From Bacillota bacterium (GTDB taxonomy: Bacteria; Bacillota; Clostridia; Clostridiales; Clostridiaceae): DNA of 32,157 bases. Made by a program: the position numbers and the translations under genes. Below are positions 16,235 through 25,066 of the stretch, piece by piece. Position 1 is the stretch's first letter; every line of letters begins with the position of its first letter. The DNA lies in contig JAJXWH010000055.1 in assembly GCA_021781745.1 (NCBI GenBank), forward strand, positions 1 to 32,157, in the 5' to 3' direction. The notes beneath the pieces were generated by a model, which saw nothing but the letters and a program-made list of their open reading frames with translations, was not told the origin of the DNA and did no database searches.

Positions 16235-16267
16235 TAAGGATGAAATCCAATTAAGATTTCATCCTTA
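16235..16267 (+). terminator. Stem-loop before nspC, plus-strand terminator-like
   Basis: A perfect 13-bp stem, TAAGGATGAAATC (16235-16247) with its complement at 16255-16267, is followed on the plus strand by ACTTTTTTC. On the minus (coding) strand it lies about 40 nt before the nspC start with no T-run after it, so for nspC it is a leader hairpin; for plus-strand transcripts it would terminate. Confidence 0.6.
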
Positions 16268-16426
16268 ACTTTTTTCATTGATAACATTCAAATTTTATCG
16301 TTATAATTATCAATTGTTACTTAATACTTAAGTCTTTAATTTTATATACAGAACATAAAATTAAACAATTGTGTATTTTAGATAAATAAACTATCAACTG
16401 AATTTTTACACTAAAATATTATCTAT

Positions 16427-16645
16427 ACCAGAAAGGGTAGGTACTCTTTTGTAACCACAAGGGTCATAATATGAAGTGTTGCATTTAGAATATAGCTGTA
16501 GGTATTTCTTAATTAGAAGTTCTTCCACATATGCTAGTTCAAAGCTTGCCTTTGATACTAGCATTGTGGGTACAACTTCTAATTTTAGAAATCCACAGCT
16601 ATATTCTATAGCAACCGAAACAACAGAGTACCTACCCTTTCGGTT
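16427..16645 (-). repeat. Long structured palindrome, copy D
   Basis: The outer arms ACCAGAAAGGGTAGGTACTC (16428-16447) and GAGTACCTACCCTTTCGGTT (16626-16645) pair almost perfectly. The inner arms (about 16480-16545 against 16548-16612) pair over about 65 bases. An unpaired stretch of about 28 bases (16452-16479) has no counterpart on the other arm. On the minus (sense) strand, 30 bases after the dehydrogenase stop, the arms carry GCTATAGAATATAGCTG and ACAGCTATATTCTAAATGC, corresponding to the conserved arm motifs of copies A, B and E. Open frames crossing it on both strands are by-products of the palindrome. Confidence 0.85.
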
Positions 16646-16675
16646 AGTTAACATTTAATTTAAAATTTCTGTTGT

Positions 16676-17878
16676 TTATTCAACTAAAGTTGGTGCAAAG
16701 TTTTCTTTCCATGGTAATCCCCACTTGTTTAATTCTTCCATAAATGGATCTGGATCAAATTCTTCTACATTATATACTCCTGGTTTCTTCCATAAACCTC
16801 TTAAGATTAAGCTTGCACCTATCATAGCTGGAACTCCAGTTGTATACGAAATTGCTTGAGATCCAACTTCTTCGTAGCATTCTTCATGAACACAAACATT
16901 ATATACATAGTAAGTTACATCTTTTCCATCTTTTTTACCTTGGAAAATACATCCTATATTAGTTTTACCTTTTGTTCTTGGCCCAAGTGATGCTGGGTCT
17001 GGTAAAATCGCTTTAAGGAATTGTAATGGAACAATTTGCTTTCCTTCATAGTCTATTGGTTCAATTGAAGTCATGCCAACATTTTCAAGTACATGTAAAT
17101 GTGTTATATATTTTTCTGAGAATGTCATCCAAAATCTTATTCTCTTAATTCCTTTAATATTGATGCCTAAAGATTCTAATTCTTCATGGTGAAGTAAATA
17201 CATATCCTTTGGACCTATTTCAGGGAAATCATAAACTCTCTTTATTTCAAGAGGTTCTGTTTCTACCCATTCTCCATTTTCCCAATAGCTTCCTGGAGCT
17301 GTAATTTCACGGATATTTATTTCTGGGTTGAAATTAGTTGCAAATGGATATCCATGATCACCTGCATTAGCATCTAAAATATCTATGTAATTAATTTCAT
17401 CGAAATAATGTTTTGCAGCATAAGCACTGAACACTCCTGTTACACCTGGATCAAAACCGCTTCCAAGAAGTGCTGTTATCCCTGCTTTTTCAAACTTTTC
17501 TCTATAAGCCCATTGCCATTTATATTCGAATTTAGCTGTATCAAGTGGTTCATAGTTAGCTGTGTCTACGTAATGAACCTTTGTTTCTAAACATGCATCC
17601 ATAATTGTTAAATCTTGATAAGGAAGTGCAAGATTTATTACAACCTCTGGCTTAAACTTATTAATTAGTGCTACTAATTCTGCTACATTATCGGCATCTA
17701 CTTGAGCAGTTTGAATTTTAGTTTTAGTTTTTCCTTCTAATGAAGTCTTTATAGCATCACATTTTGATAAAGTTCTGCTGGCAATACAAATTTCTTCGAA
17801 TACCTCTGAGTTTTGACAACATTTGTGAATAGCAACGCTAGCAACGCCACCAGCACCAATAATTAAAGCTTTTCCCAT
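16676..17878 (-). CDS. Carboxy(nor)spermidine dehydrogenase, saccharopine-dehydrogenase family
   Basis: This 400-aa protein has a Rossmann nucleotide-binding start (ALIIGAGGVASVAIHKC, GAGGVA at 8-13), the LALPYQD and CLETKVHYVDTANYEP segments and GFDPGVTGVFSAYAAKHYF, typical of the Lys1/saccharopine-dehydrogenase-like carboxynorspermidine (or carboxyspermidine) dehydrogenases. It condenses L-aspartate-beta-semialdehyde with putrescine or diaminopropane and reduces the imine with NADPH, making the substrate of NspC. True saccharopine dehydrogenase activity is less likely given that nspC and speD/speE flank it. The start is preceded by GGAGG. The gap to speE is 86 bases, to nspC 480 bases. Confidence 0.93.
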   Translation of the reverse strand: MGKALIIGAGGVASVAIHKCCQNSEVFEEICIASRTLSKCDAIKTSLEGKTKTKIQTAQVDADNVAELVALINKFKPEVVINLALPYQDLTIMDACLETKVHYVDTANYEPLDTAKFEYKWQWAYREKFEKAGITALLGSGFDPGVTGVFSAYAAKHYFDEINYIDILDANAGDHGYPFATNFNPEINIREITAPGSYWENGEWVETEPLEIKRVYDFPEIGPKDMYLLHHEELESLGINIKGIKRIRFWMTFSEKYITHLHVLENVGMTSIEPIDYEGKQIVPLQFLKAILPDPASLGPRTKGKTNIGCIFQGKKDGKDVTYYVYNVCVHEECYEEVGSQAISYTTGVPAMIGASLILRGLWKKPGVYNVEEFDPDPFMEELNKWGLPWKENFAPTLVE

Positions 17879-17964
17879 CCTAATTCCTCCAATTTCTTTA
17901 TAAATTTGTATTTTTAATCGTAGTTACTACAATTTTCATTTTATCATTGAATTGTTAATTTTTA

Positions 17965-18819
17965 TTATTCAGTAAGCCCACTTAACATATCTTTAACATA
18001 ATTAGGTAAAGCAAAACTTCCTACATGAAGATCTGTATTATAGTATTTTGTTTTTATTCCTAATTTATTCCATGCATCTGCATCTAAGTCCTTTACAGGG
18101 TGATATTTTTTTGATGCAAATCCAAATAACCAGTGTCCTGATGGATATGTTGGAATATGTGCTTGATATACTCTGATAATTGGAAAATATATTGTTATTT
18201 TTTCATGAGCCTCTTTCATTGCAGCTGCGTCGTTGTCATAGTATGGACTCTCATGCTGATTTACTAAGATCCCATCTTCTTTCAATGCCTTATAACAATT
18301 TCCATAGAATTCTTTAGTGAATAGTCCTTCTCCTGGACCAAAAGGGTCTGTTGAATCTACTATTATTAAATCATATTCATTTTCTTTATCACGTATAAAT
18401 TTCAAACCATCTTCATAAAATATATTTACTCTTTCATCATCAAGCTTACATGCTGTCTGCTGAAAATATTCTCTACAGATTTCAACAACTCTCTTGTCTA
18501 TTTCAACCATATCTATCTGCTCTACAGAATTATATCTTACAAGCTCTCTTATTGTTCCTCCATCTCCTGCTCCTATAACTAGAACCTTCTTAATATTAGG
18601 ATTGGTTGCCATTGGCACATGAACGATCATATCATGATAAATAAATTCATCCTTTTCTGTTACCATCATTAATCCGTCTAATGTGAAAAATCTACCGAAT
18701 TCCTTAGCTTCTAATACATCAATTCTTTGGAATTCAGTTTGTTCAGTATGAATTTCTTTCTCAACTTTAATCGAAAATCTCACATTTTCAGTGTGCTGTT
18801 CTGTATACCATAACTCCAT
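17965..18819 (-). CDS. speE: Spermidine synthase (polyamine aminopropyltransferase)
   Basis: This 284-aa protein has the full family signature: LWYTEQHTENVRFSIKV at the N terminus, LDGLMMVTEKDEFIYHDM, the AdoMet-type loop VLVIGAGDGGTIRE (GAGDGG at 83-88), acidic MVEIDKRVVEICREYF and the catalytic IVDSTDPFGPGEGLF (D155, D158). It transfers aminopropyl from decarboxylated AdoMet to a diamine such as putrescine. Its ATG follows the speA stop directly, with GGAGG inside the end of speA, so the two are translationally close. The family's acceptor range varies, so cadaverine or diaminopropane cannot be excluded as acceptors. Confidence 0.97.
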   Translation of the reverse strand: MELWYTEQHTENVRFSIKVEKEIHTEQTEFQRIDVLEAKEFGRFFTLDGLMMVTEKDEFIYHDMIVHVPMATNPNIKKVLVIGAGDGGTIRELVRYNSVEQIDMVEIDKRVVEICREYFQQTACKLDDERVNIFYEDGLKFIRDKENEYDLIIVDSTDPFGPGEGLFTKEFYGNCYKALKEDGILVNQHESPYYDNDAAAMKEAHEKITIYFPIIRVYQAHIPTYPSGHWLFGFASKKYHPVKDLDADAWNKLGIKTKYYNTDLHVGSFALPNYVKDMLSGLTE

Positions 18820-20277
18820 TTATTTATCCTCCACAATATTAATATTTTCAATTTTAGGATCCTCTGTTCCTGTTAAAAAACAACCTTTTTCTTTTGCATA
18901 GTTTATATAATCTAGGATTTCTTTAGTTATTTTTTCTCCTGGAGCAAGAATTGGTATCCCTGGCGGATAACACATTACAAACTCAGCACATATTTTCCCG
19001 CTGCTTTCATTCATAGGAACTGAAATCTTAGGAGAATAAAATGCTTCTTGAGGAGTAAGTGCAACTTCTGGATTAATGTATTCATGATCGAACATTCCAG
19101 CTTTATCTTTTGAATGTAATCTCTTAATTTCTGATAATGATGATATTAATCTTTCAATAGCTAAATTTCGATCTCCAACAGAAATAATAGCTAGTATATT
19201 TCCAATATCACCAAATTCGATTTGTATGCCGTACTCATCTCTTAAAAGATCATATACTTCAATTCCTGCAAGGCCTATTTCTCTAGTAAAAATTGATAGC
19301 TTTGTTATATCAAAGTCATAAACTGCATCACCATCGATTAACTCCTTAGAAAAAGCATAGTACCCGCCTATTTTATTTATTTCACCTCTAGCATATTCAG
19401 ATATCTGGGTAACTTTGTTAAAAATTTCTTTTCCATGAAGTACAAGATCTCTTCTTGCTAGATCAAGGGATGACATTAAAAGATATGATCCACTTGTAGT
19501 TTGAGTTAAATTTATAATTTGACGAACATATCCAATATGTAAATCACAATTTAACAGCAAGAAAGAACTTTGGGTTAAGGAACCACCGGTTTTATGCATA
19601 CTAACTGCTGCCATATCTGCACCTGCTGCCACAGCTGATACTGGCATGTTTTCTCCAAAATAAAAATGTGTTCCATGTGCTTCATCTACTAAAACATACA
19701 TCCCATGCTCATGGGCAATTTTAGTAATTTCTTTTAAGTTTGAGCATATTCCATAATAAGTCGGATTATTTACTAACACGGCTTTTGCATCTGGATTTTC
19801 TAAGATTGCTCTTTTCACATCTTCAACTGACATTCCAAGAGGTATTCCAAGCTTTTTATTAATTCCTGGATTTATATAAACTGGAATTGCTCCACTAATA
19901 ACTAAGGCATTTATGGCACTTCTGTGTACATTTCTAGGCATTATAATTTTATCGCCTCTTTTACAAACACTCATAACCATAGCTTGAACAGAAGAACTTG
20001 TTCCATTTACCATGAAAAATGCATGTTTTGAACCAAACGCATCTGCTGCAAGTTCTTCAGCTTCTTTTATTACTGATACTGGGTGACAAAGATTATCGAG
20101 GGGTTTCATTGAATTTACATCAACAGAAAGACACTGCTCGCCTAAAAATTCCCTAAGCATAGCATTTCCTCTTCCTTGTTTATGTCCTGGTACATCAAAT
20201 GGAACCACTCTAGCTTTCTTATATTCTGTTAACGCTTTATAAATTGGTGCATTAGCATGGGATTCTCTATCTCTCAT
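18820..20277 (-). CDS. speA: SpeA-type fold-I PLP decarboxylase (arginine, ornithine or lysine)
   Basis: This 485-aa protein belongs to the Orn/Lys/Arg decarboxylase family of the aspartate-aminotransferase fold, as in B. subtilis SpeA. Landmarks are VPFDVPGHKQGRG near the start, NGTSSSVQAM, LVDEAHGTHFYFG (D198, H201), the PLP lysine in VSMHKTGGSLTQSS (K229) and CYPPGIPILAPGE in the C-terminal domain. It supplies the amine acceptor for speE and the neighbouring dehydrogenase. Substrate is uncertain: in Bacillus the enzyme makes agmatine, which needs agmatinase (speB), and no speB-like gene is in this window. A direct ornithine or lysine decarboxylase would need no such partner. The gene lies 15 bases after speD. 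Confidence 0.93.
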   Translation of the reverse strand: MRDRESHANAPIYKALTEYKKARVVPFDVPGHKQGRGNAMLREFLGEQCLSVDVNSMKPLDNLCHPVSVIKEAEELAADAFGSKHAFFMVNGTSSSVQAMVMSVCKRGDKIIMPRNVHRSAINALVISGAIPVYINPGINKKLGIPLGMSVEDVKRAILENPDAKAVLVNNPTYYGICSNLKEITKIAHEHGMYVLVDEAHGTHFYFGENMPVSAVAAGADMAAVSMHKTGGSLTQSSFLLLNCDLHIGYVRQIINLTQTTSGSYLLMSSLDLARRDLVLHGKEIFNKVTQISEYARGEINKIGGYYAFSKELIDGDAVYDFDITKLSIFTREIGLAGIEVYDLLRDEYGIQIEFGDIGNILAIISVGDRNLAIERLISSLSEIKRLHSKDKAGMFDHEYINPEVALTPQEAFYSPKISVPMNESSGKICAEFVMCYPPGIPILAPGEKITKEILDYINYAKEKGCFLTGTEDPKIENINIVEDK

Positions 20278-20292
20278 CTGTACATCCCCCCA

Positions 20293-21108
20293 TTAATATA
20301 TATTAGTCCCACTAAAAATCTCAATCATTTCTTTCCTTAGATTATTCTCAATCTCAAGTCTTTGCTTTGGTTTGATTTCATAAACATCTCTATTAAAAAG
20401 ATAATTTTGAAGCTCAATTTCTTTAATTAACATTTTAGTATGAAATATATTTGACTGATATACATTTATATCCATAGCATCATATCTCTTCAAGGTACTT
20501 TCATCAATATAATCTTGAATGGATGTTATTTTGTGATCTATAAACAACTTTCTGCCATCAACGTCCCGGGTAAATCCCCTTACACGATAATCTATCGTTA
20601 TGATGTCCGAATCAAAACTTCCAATAAGATAGTTTAATGCATTTAAAGGAGAAACTTCTCCACAAGTAGCAACATCAATATCAACACGGAAAGTAGCAAT
20701 TGAGTTATCTGGGTGATATTCTGGATAAGTATGGACAGTTACATGACTTTTGTCTAGATGCCCGACAACGGTATCTCTAGTTTTCAAAATATCAATTTCA
20801 CCTTTATTACAAGAAGCATCGATTTCTTTAACAGCTAAAGTTTCTTCAGATATTAGGATAGTTACACTTGCTCCTTGCGGGTCATAATCTTGTTTTGAAA
20901 TATTAAGTACATGTGCCCCGATACTTTCCGTTACATCACATAAAATTCTTGTAAGTCTCTCTGAATTGTATTGCTCATCAATATACGCAATGTAGTCCTT
21001 TTGTTCGCGCTCACTTTTTGCATAGCACACATCATAGATGTTAAAGCTAAGTGTCTTTGTGAGGTTGTTAAAGCCGTATAACTTCAGCTTGTTGTCCAAC
21101 CCTAACAT
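20293..21108 (-). CDS. speD: S-adenosylmethionine decarboxylase proenzyme, E. coli type
   Basis: About 271 aa, matching the length of the E. coli-type (class 1A) enzyme rather than the short Bacillus-type SpeD. The self-cleavage site GHLDKSHVTVHTYPE is intact; cleavage before the serine (S122 counting from GTG 21111) yields the pyruvoyl group used as cofactor. Downstream ATCGEVSPLNALNYLI and DYRVRGFTRD are conserved blocks. It makes the aminopropyl donor for SpeE. ATG 21108 has AAAGG at good spacing; GTG 21111 is too close. It is first in the operon. The 288 bases upstream (21112-21399) hold no gene; no confident promoter was picked. Confidence 0.96.
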   Translation of the reverse strand: MLGLDNKLKLYGFNNLTKTLSFNIYDVCYAKSEREQKDYIAYIDEQYNSERLTRILCDVTESIGAHVLNISKQDYDPQGASVTILISEETLAVKEIDASCNKGEIDILKTRDTVVGHLDKSHVTVHTYPEYHPDNSIATFRVDIDVATCGEVSPLNALNYLIGSFDSDIITIDYRVRGFTRDVDGRKLFIDHKITSIQDYIDESTLKRYDAMDINVYQSNIFHTKMLIKEIELQNYLFNRDVYEIKPKQRLEIENNLRKEMIEIFSGTNIY

Positions 21109-21399
21109 CACAACCTTTCTGGCATAAATTAAATTCTAGTTGCATTAGAATTTGTTTCAAAAATCCACCGATTAAATCTTATCTATTTAATGTTCATAAT
21201 CTTACAAATACTTAATTTTATGTTTACCTTGAAACATTATTATCATACAACATTGACATTTTACTATATTATCTTTAAAAATGCTACTATTTATGACAAT
21301 ATTTCTTACTGTGGTTTAAATAATTTTACTTAAACTCTATTATGCTCAATATTATTTTAAAATCCTCCATATTTCATATACAAATATGCCAAAATCTAC

Positions 21400-22092
21400 T
21401 TAACTATTTTTTCTCATAGCTTTTTCTTTTACATATTGGTTGTATTCTTCAATCGAATAAATTTCAGGCTCTCTAACTTCCTCAAGAAAATGTGAAGCTT
21501 CTGCATCAGCATTGCTAAAGGCTAAAACTGATTTATACATTTCTATTGCTTTGTTATAATCTCTATATTCATCCTTAGGTACATAAGCTCCCATGTGCCA
21601 TCTTATCATTAAACATTCTTCTAGGGTTAACTTAACAAATTGCTGTAATAAAATTACGCTCTTTTCTCCATGTCCTAAAGGAATCTTATCATCAAATTCA
21701 TACGAGGCATATCCTATCCACTTTCCTGTCATTTCATCTTTTTTTAATCTCATTGTCTTTTCATAAAAATTGCATTTACAAAGATCATGTAAATATCCAG
21801 TTAAGTATATTGTATCATTACTTAATCCTAATCTATACTGATTATTTTTCTGAATTAGTAATTCAACCACATTATCTGAATGATATGCTAAGCCTCCATC
21901 ATAATTTGAGTGAAACTTTGTAGATGCTGGTGCAATAAAATAATCAGTCCTTTCTAAAAGGTATTTTATTAATTCATCTATTCCATCTCTTTTAATAGAG
22001 CTTAATCTTTCTATTATTTTGTCTTTTAATTCCTGCATTTCTTGTGCTGCCTTAGCTTTCGTCATTTCCTTTAAATCACGTAAATCACTCAT
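21400..22092 (-). CDS. HD-superfamily phosphohydrolase-like protein
   Basis: This 230-aa protein has HD-domain metal-binding residues: H71 (GGLAYHS), H102-D103 (GYLHDLCK), H141 (LGHGEKS), H166 (IRWHMGAY) and D196 (AFSNADAEASH). This pattern fits metal-dependent phosphohydrolases acting on nucleotides or other phosphate esters; the substrate cannot be told. AGGAGATG precedes ATG 22092. The gene stands alone: it is about 290 bases upstream of speD and behind a strong terminator, so it is probably monocistronic or read through into the polyamine operon only weakly. Confidence 0.85.
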   Translation of the reverse strand: MSDLRDLKEMTKAKAAQEMQELKDKIIERLSSIKRDGIDELIKYLLERTDYFIAPASTKFHSNYDGGLAYHSDNVVELLIQKNNQYRLGLSNDTIYLTGYLHDLCKCNFYEKTMRLKKDEMTGKWIGYASYEFDDKIPLGHGEKSVILLQQFVKLTLEECLMIRWHMGAYVPKDEYRDYNKAIEMYKSVLAFSNADAEASHFLEEVREPEIYSIEEYNQYVKEKAMRKNS

Positions 22093-22198
22093 TAATACAT
22101 CTCCTATTCTTGATTAAGTTCCTATAACTTTTAATTTTTTCCTTTTAGCATATATCTATTCATTTTTATGCTTCTTTATTATTTTAGCACTTTTATAA

Positions 22199-22287
22199 AA
22201 AAACTCATATCATTTGATTAGACACATTCAAAAAAATAATAGACTAAACTAAGTCTTTTATTGAAGTGTCCTCATGATATGAGTTTT
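22199..22287 (-). terminator. Long hairpin terminator after the DUF3892-like gene
   Basis: AAAACTCATATCAT (22200-22213) pairs with ATGATATGAGTTTT (22274-22287), and an inner stem built around AGACT/AGTCT with GACAC/GTGTC continues the fold. On the minus strand the stem ends in TTTTTTATAAA. It would stop transcripts of the gene at 22372-22743 before the HD gene. Confidence 0.7.
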
Positions 22288-22371
22288 CTAATAAATTATA
22301 TATTCTGACTTAATCTTAATTGTTACAATGTTTGTGAGGTATTTCTACTTAAATTAATATTTTAGAAATTA

Positions 22372-22743
22372 TTATTCTTCAATTACTGGCAGCGAGCTTA
22401 AATTATTTGATTCATCATCATCTCTGCGGCTTCTCAAATATTCTTCACCTTTTCTTGAAGTTGAAACAGATACTCCGCATATAGCTCCTTCTTTAGCTAA
22501 TTCTACACCTCGTTCTTTAGTAACTTTCTCTCCATTTGAAAGTTCATATCCTGTTATTTCCCCTGAATGCTTTATTATTGCTTTTATTGAACTTTTTTCA
22601 TCATCAGCTTGTGATTTAAATGTTGAACCCTCATTATTATCTAGAGATTGGTCACTTAATTTTATATCTGTATTTGCCACTGCAGCATTGTGAATAAAAT
22701 CAAGTGTTATTCCTGCTGAAGATATATTATTTTTATCGGCCAT
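22372..22743 (-). CDS. DUF3892-like small protein
   Basis: About 123 aa. The C-terminal half (about residues 55-120) matches the DUF3892 pattern as I remember it: IKAIIKHSGEITGYELSNGE, a helix, EGAICGVSVSTSRKGEEYLR and an end with LSSLPVIEE. The N-terminal half is Ser/Asn/Asp-rich and probably disordered. ATG 22743 is used as start because GGAGG lies 8 nt upstream; the GTG at 22752 overlaps that site. The family's function is unknown. It stands between the terminator at 22199-22287 and the HAD gene, 85 bases away. Confidence 0.8.
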   Translation of the reverse strand: MADKNNISSAGITLDFIHNAAVANTDIKLSDQSLDNNEGSTFKSQADDEKSSIKAIIKHSGEITGYELSNGEKVTKERGVELAKEGAICGVSVSTSRKGEEYLRSRRDDDESNNLSSLPVIEE

Positions 22744-22828
22744 AATAAACACCTCCGTACTTTTTTAAGGTCTTCAGCGTTATATTCTCCAATAAATATA
22801 TTTTAATGTATACCTAATTAGTACCAGA

Positions 22829-23431
22829 CTAAATTTTTATATCATATTTTCTTAATTCTATCTCTAAATCCTTCGGGTCCTCTAAGCCTATCCCTTTAAG
22901 GCCAACTTTTATAGCCCCCTCAATATTTTCTTTCATATCATCAATAAATATTGTTGAATTTGGCTCCAAATCGTATTTAGTAATAATTTTTTCATAAATT
23001 TCTTTTTCAGGTTTAAGTAACTTTTCTTTATATGAAACTACTCCTCCATCAAATAGTTCAAATAAATTATATTTCTTATTTATATATTCAAATGCCGCTA
23101 AATGAAAATTTGATAAATAAAATACCTTATATCCATTTTCCTTTAATCTTCTTAATATATTTACACTGCTTTTTATAGGAGTTAGCATGTCATACCAATT
23201 TTCAAAGATTAATTTTATTAATTTTTCATTTCTAGTATTTCTATTAATTATTTCTGTTATAGCACTTTCTTCGCTAATTACACCTCTATCAAGCATAGGC
23301 CACTCTTTACTTTTGAAAACACATTCATATATTTCTTCAAGTTTTTCTTCACCGATTTTAGCTTTAACATATGTTTTGGGATCAAAATCTAATATTACAT
23401 TTCCAAGATCAAATATTATATTTTTAATCAT
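22829..23431 (-). CDS. HAD-superfamily phosphatase, YihX-like
   Basis: About 200 aa. HAD motif I is IIFDLGNVILDFD, as in the YihX-type (haloacid-dehalogenase-like, glucose-1-phosphatase group) proteins. Motif II is FYLSNFH, motif III lysine lies in KLLKPEKEIYEKI and motif IV is TIFIDDMKENIEGA. The alpha-helical cap is between motifs I and II. It probably hydrolyses a small phosphorylated metabolite in the cytoplasm; the substrate is unknown. ATG 23431 is preferred because GGGGG lies 7 nt upstream; ATG 23437, two codons earlier, is too close. Confidence 0.88.
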   Translation of the reverse strand: MIKNIIFDLGNVILDFDPKTYVKAKIGEEKLEEIYECVFKSKEWPMLDRGVISEESAITEIINRNTRNEKLIKLIFENWYDMLTPIKSSVNILRRLKENGYKVFYLSNFHLAAFEYINKKYNLFELFDGGVVSYKEKLLKPEKEIYEKIITKYDLEPNSTIFIDDMKENIEGAIKVGLKGIGLEDPKDLEIELRKYDIKI

Positions 23432-23669
23432 ACTCATTCCCCCATTTTAATACTCATAGTTAAGGTTCTATTGAATCTGCCACTTCCCTCATTACTAAAA
23501 TAATATCACTATAATATTTTCCAAGCAATATCCAATAATGTCCTTAAATTAGTGCGAAATTATAATTTATAACTTATAACTTCATCATAACTCTAAGTAT
23601 AAAAAATTCTCTTTATCACATAATACATTTGTTAAATAAATTAAGTTAATTATTAGGAGGTGAATTATA

Positions 23670-23843
23670 ATGAGTCCAAAAGAATTATTATATATTAAAG
23701 ATGCGTTAGGTCATCAACAACATATGAAGAAAAAATGCCAAGACATTGCTAATCAAATTCAAGATAGTGAGCTTAAAAATTATGTTAATCAATTGGCTAA
23801 TACTCACCAACAAATATTTGATCAAATTTATCAATTATTATAA
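23670..23843 (+). CDS. Small spore-coat-like protein, 57 aa
   Basis: A 57-aa ORF starts at ATG 23670 after a strong TTAGGAGGTG site. The sequence begins MSPKELLYIKDALGHQQHM, with IANQIQDSELKNYVNQL and HQQIFDQIYQLL after it, resembling the small CotF-type coat proteins of clostridia that are encoded as pairs. It lacks a signal peptide. Only 20 bases separate it from the next CotF-like gene, so they form one operon. An upstream CATAATACAT at 23619-23628 could be a sporulation sigma -10 box, but this is weak. The 232 bases before it hold no gene. Confidence 0.8.
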   Translation: MSPKELLYIKDALGHQQHMKKKCQDIANQIQDSELKNYVNQLANTHQQIFDQIYQLL

Positions 23844-23863
23844 GATTAAGAGGAGAATTTGTT

Positions 23864-24112
23864 ATGAATGATAAAGAATTAATTGAAGATCTTTTATTGA
23901 CAGTAAAACGTGGCTCTGATTTACTATTACATGGAACCATAGAATCTTCTACAAAAAATGTTCATGACGCATTTGATAGATCATTAAATGATACATTAAA
24001 AATGCAAAATGAAATATATTGTAAAATGTCTAATAAAGGCTGGTACTCAACAGAACAAGAAGATCAAAATAAAATAAATCAAGCTAGACAAAAATTTTCA
24101 AGCCAACAATAA
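23864..24112 (+). CDS. CotF-family spore coat protein
   Basis: This 82-aa protein has ELIEDLLLTVKRGSDLLLHG, HDAFDRSLNDTLKMQNEI and CKMSNKGWYSTEQ, the pattern of coat-F domain proteins: a helical bundle ending in 'G-W-Y'. AGAGGAG precedes the start. It is cotranscribed with the 57-aa gene, and both are expected in the mother cell during sporulation. The 3' end meets a bidirectional terminator. Confidence 0.85.
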   Translation: MNDKELIEDLLLTVKRGSDLLLHGTIESSTKNVHDAFDRSLNDTLKMQNEIYCKMSNKGWYSTEQEDQNKINQARQKFSSQQ

Positions 24113-24149
24113 AAAATTCCACTAAAATAAGTGTGTAGTTAGTTTAATG

Positions 24150-24197
24150 AATAAATGCAGATTATTCACATGTATAATTGAATAATCTGCATTTATT
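24150..24197. terminator. Bidirectional terminator between converging genes
   Basis: A perfect 19-bp stem, AATAAATGCAGATTATTCA (24150-24168) against its complement at 24179-24197, has a 10-nt loop. It lies between the plus-strand coat operon and the minus-strand 269-aa gene and overlaps the stop of the latter. A and T runs lie inside the stem ends, so it probably serves both directions. Confidence 0.75.
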
Positions 24198-25002
24198 TCT
24201 TAATTTGTTGGTATTCTTTTCGTAATTTTTGTATAACCTGCTCTTCATTATACCTGTTGTAGGGCCACATTTTTGTTTCAATTTTACATCTAATCCATTC
24301 AGCTTTTAGATAAATATGTACTATTCTATCTATATCATTATTTAAACACTCAATTTCATTTTCATAATTACTTATCATATAATCACTTGCTTTAATCACT
24401 TGCTTTATTAACCTTAAGTCACCTATATAGGCCTGCTTAACTGTATTTTTTAAATCAAATAAAGTAAGATTTTCGGTATTATTAATTTCTTCAATTTTTT
24501 TATTACTTATGGCAATATTTAAAAACTGCCTTAATAATTTCTTTTCACTTATAACATCAATAGCGTCATCAAACTTATTTATAAGTTCATTATCATCCTT
24601 CACTGATTTAATAGAATTTTTACAATGATATAATAATAAATAACTATTAAGAGTAGCCTTTAATTCTTCTATCTTAGATATTAATTCCATATCAATTGTT
24701 CCTGTAAAATTCAAGTGCATTTTTATTAAAGAAACAACTTTTTCTAATTCTCTTCTATATTCTATTTTATTTGTTCCTTCCTTAGTTCTAATATATAAAT
24801 TTGTTATATTACTTAATTCCTTTAAACATGAAATATGTGTTCTAAGTGTAGTTATCCATATGACTCTAAATCTTGTAATATTATTTATATAAAGAGTTTT
24901 TTTATTTTGAAGTAGATTTAAAACTCCAGTTAAAAATGTAATCAGCAGTCCTGTAAATGTTATTATATCAATTACTGCTAGTTCAAATTCTCCAATTCTC
25001 AT
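24193..25002 (-). CDS. Unknown membrane-anchored helical protein
   Basis: This 269-aa protein has a single N-terminal hydrophobic segment (about 9-29, IDIITFTGLLITFLTGVLNL). A long helical, charged remainder without a recognised motif follows, containing TRFRVIWITTLRTHISCLKEL and several Glu/Lys-rich helices. It is probably a signal-anchored cytoplasmic or coiled-coil protein. No partner gene is nearby; it converges with the coat operon. I do not recognise the family. Confidence 0.75.
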   Translation of the reverse strand: MRIGEFELAVIDIITFTGLLITFLTGVLNLLQNKKTLYINNITRFRVIWITTLRTHISCLKELSNITNLYIRTKEGTNKIEYRRELEKVVSLIKMHLNFTGTIDMELISKIEELKATLNSYLLLYHCKNSIKSVKDDNELINKFDDAIDVISEKKLLRQFLNIAISNKKIEEINNTENLTLFDLKNTVKQAYIGDLRLIKQVIKASDYMISNYENEIECLNNDIDRIVHIYLKAEWIRCKIETKMWPYNRYNEEQVIQKLRKEYQQIKK

Positions 25003-25066
25003 AATTTACTCCCATTTTCTTCAATTCATCCTTTGTCATTTTAGATTAATAAAATAAGTATAAAAA

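Noticed and set aside
16406..16658. Open frames of 82 and 60 aa on opposite strands across palindrome D
   Set aside because: Both lie within the long palindrome, which produces open frames by symmetry. They have no ribosome site and no protein-like conservation that I can see.
16676..17878. Lysine-pathway saccharopine dehydrogenase
   Set aside because: The polyamine neighbours (speD, speA, speE, nspC) and the length fit the carboxy(nor)spermidine dehydrogenase subgroup better.
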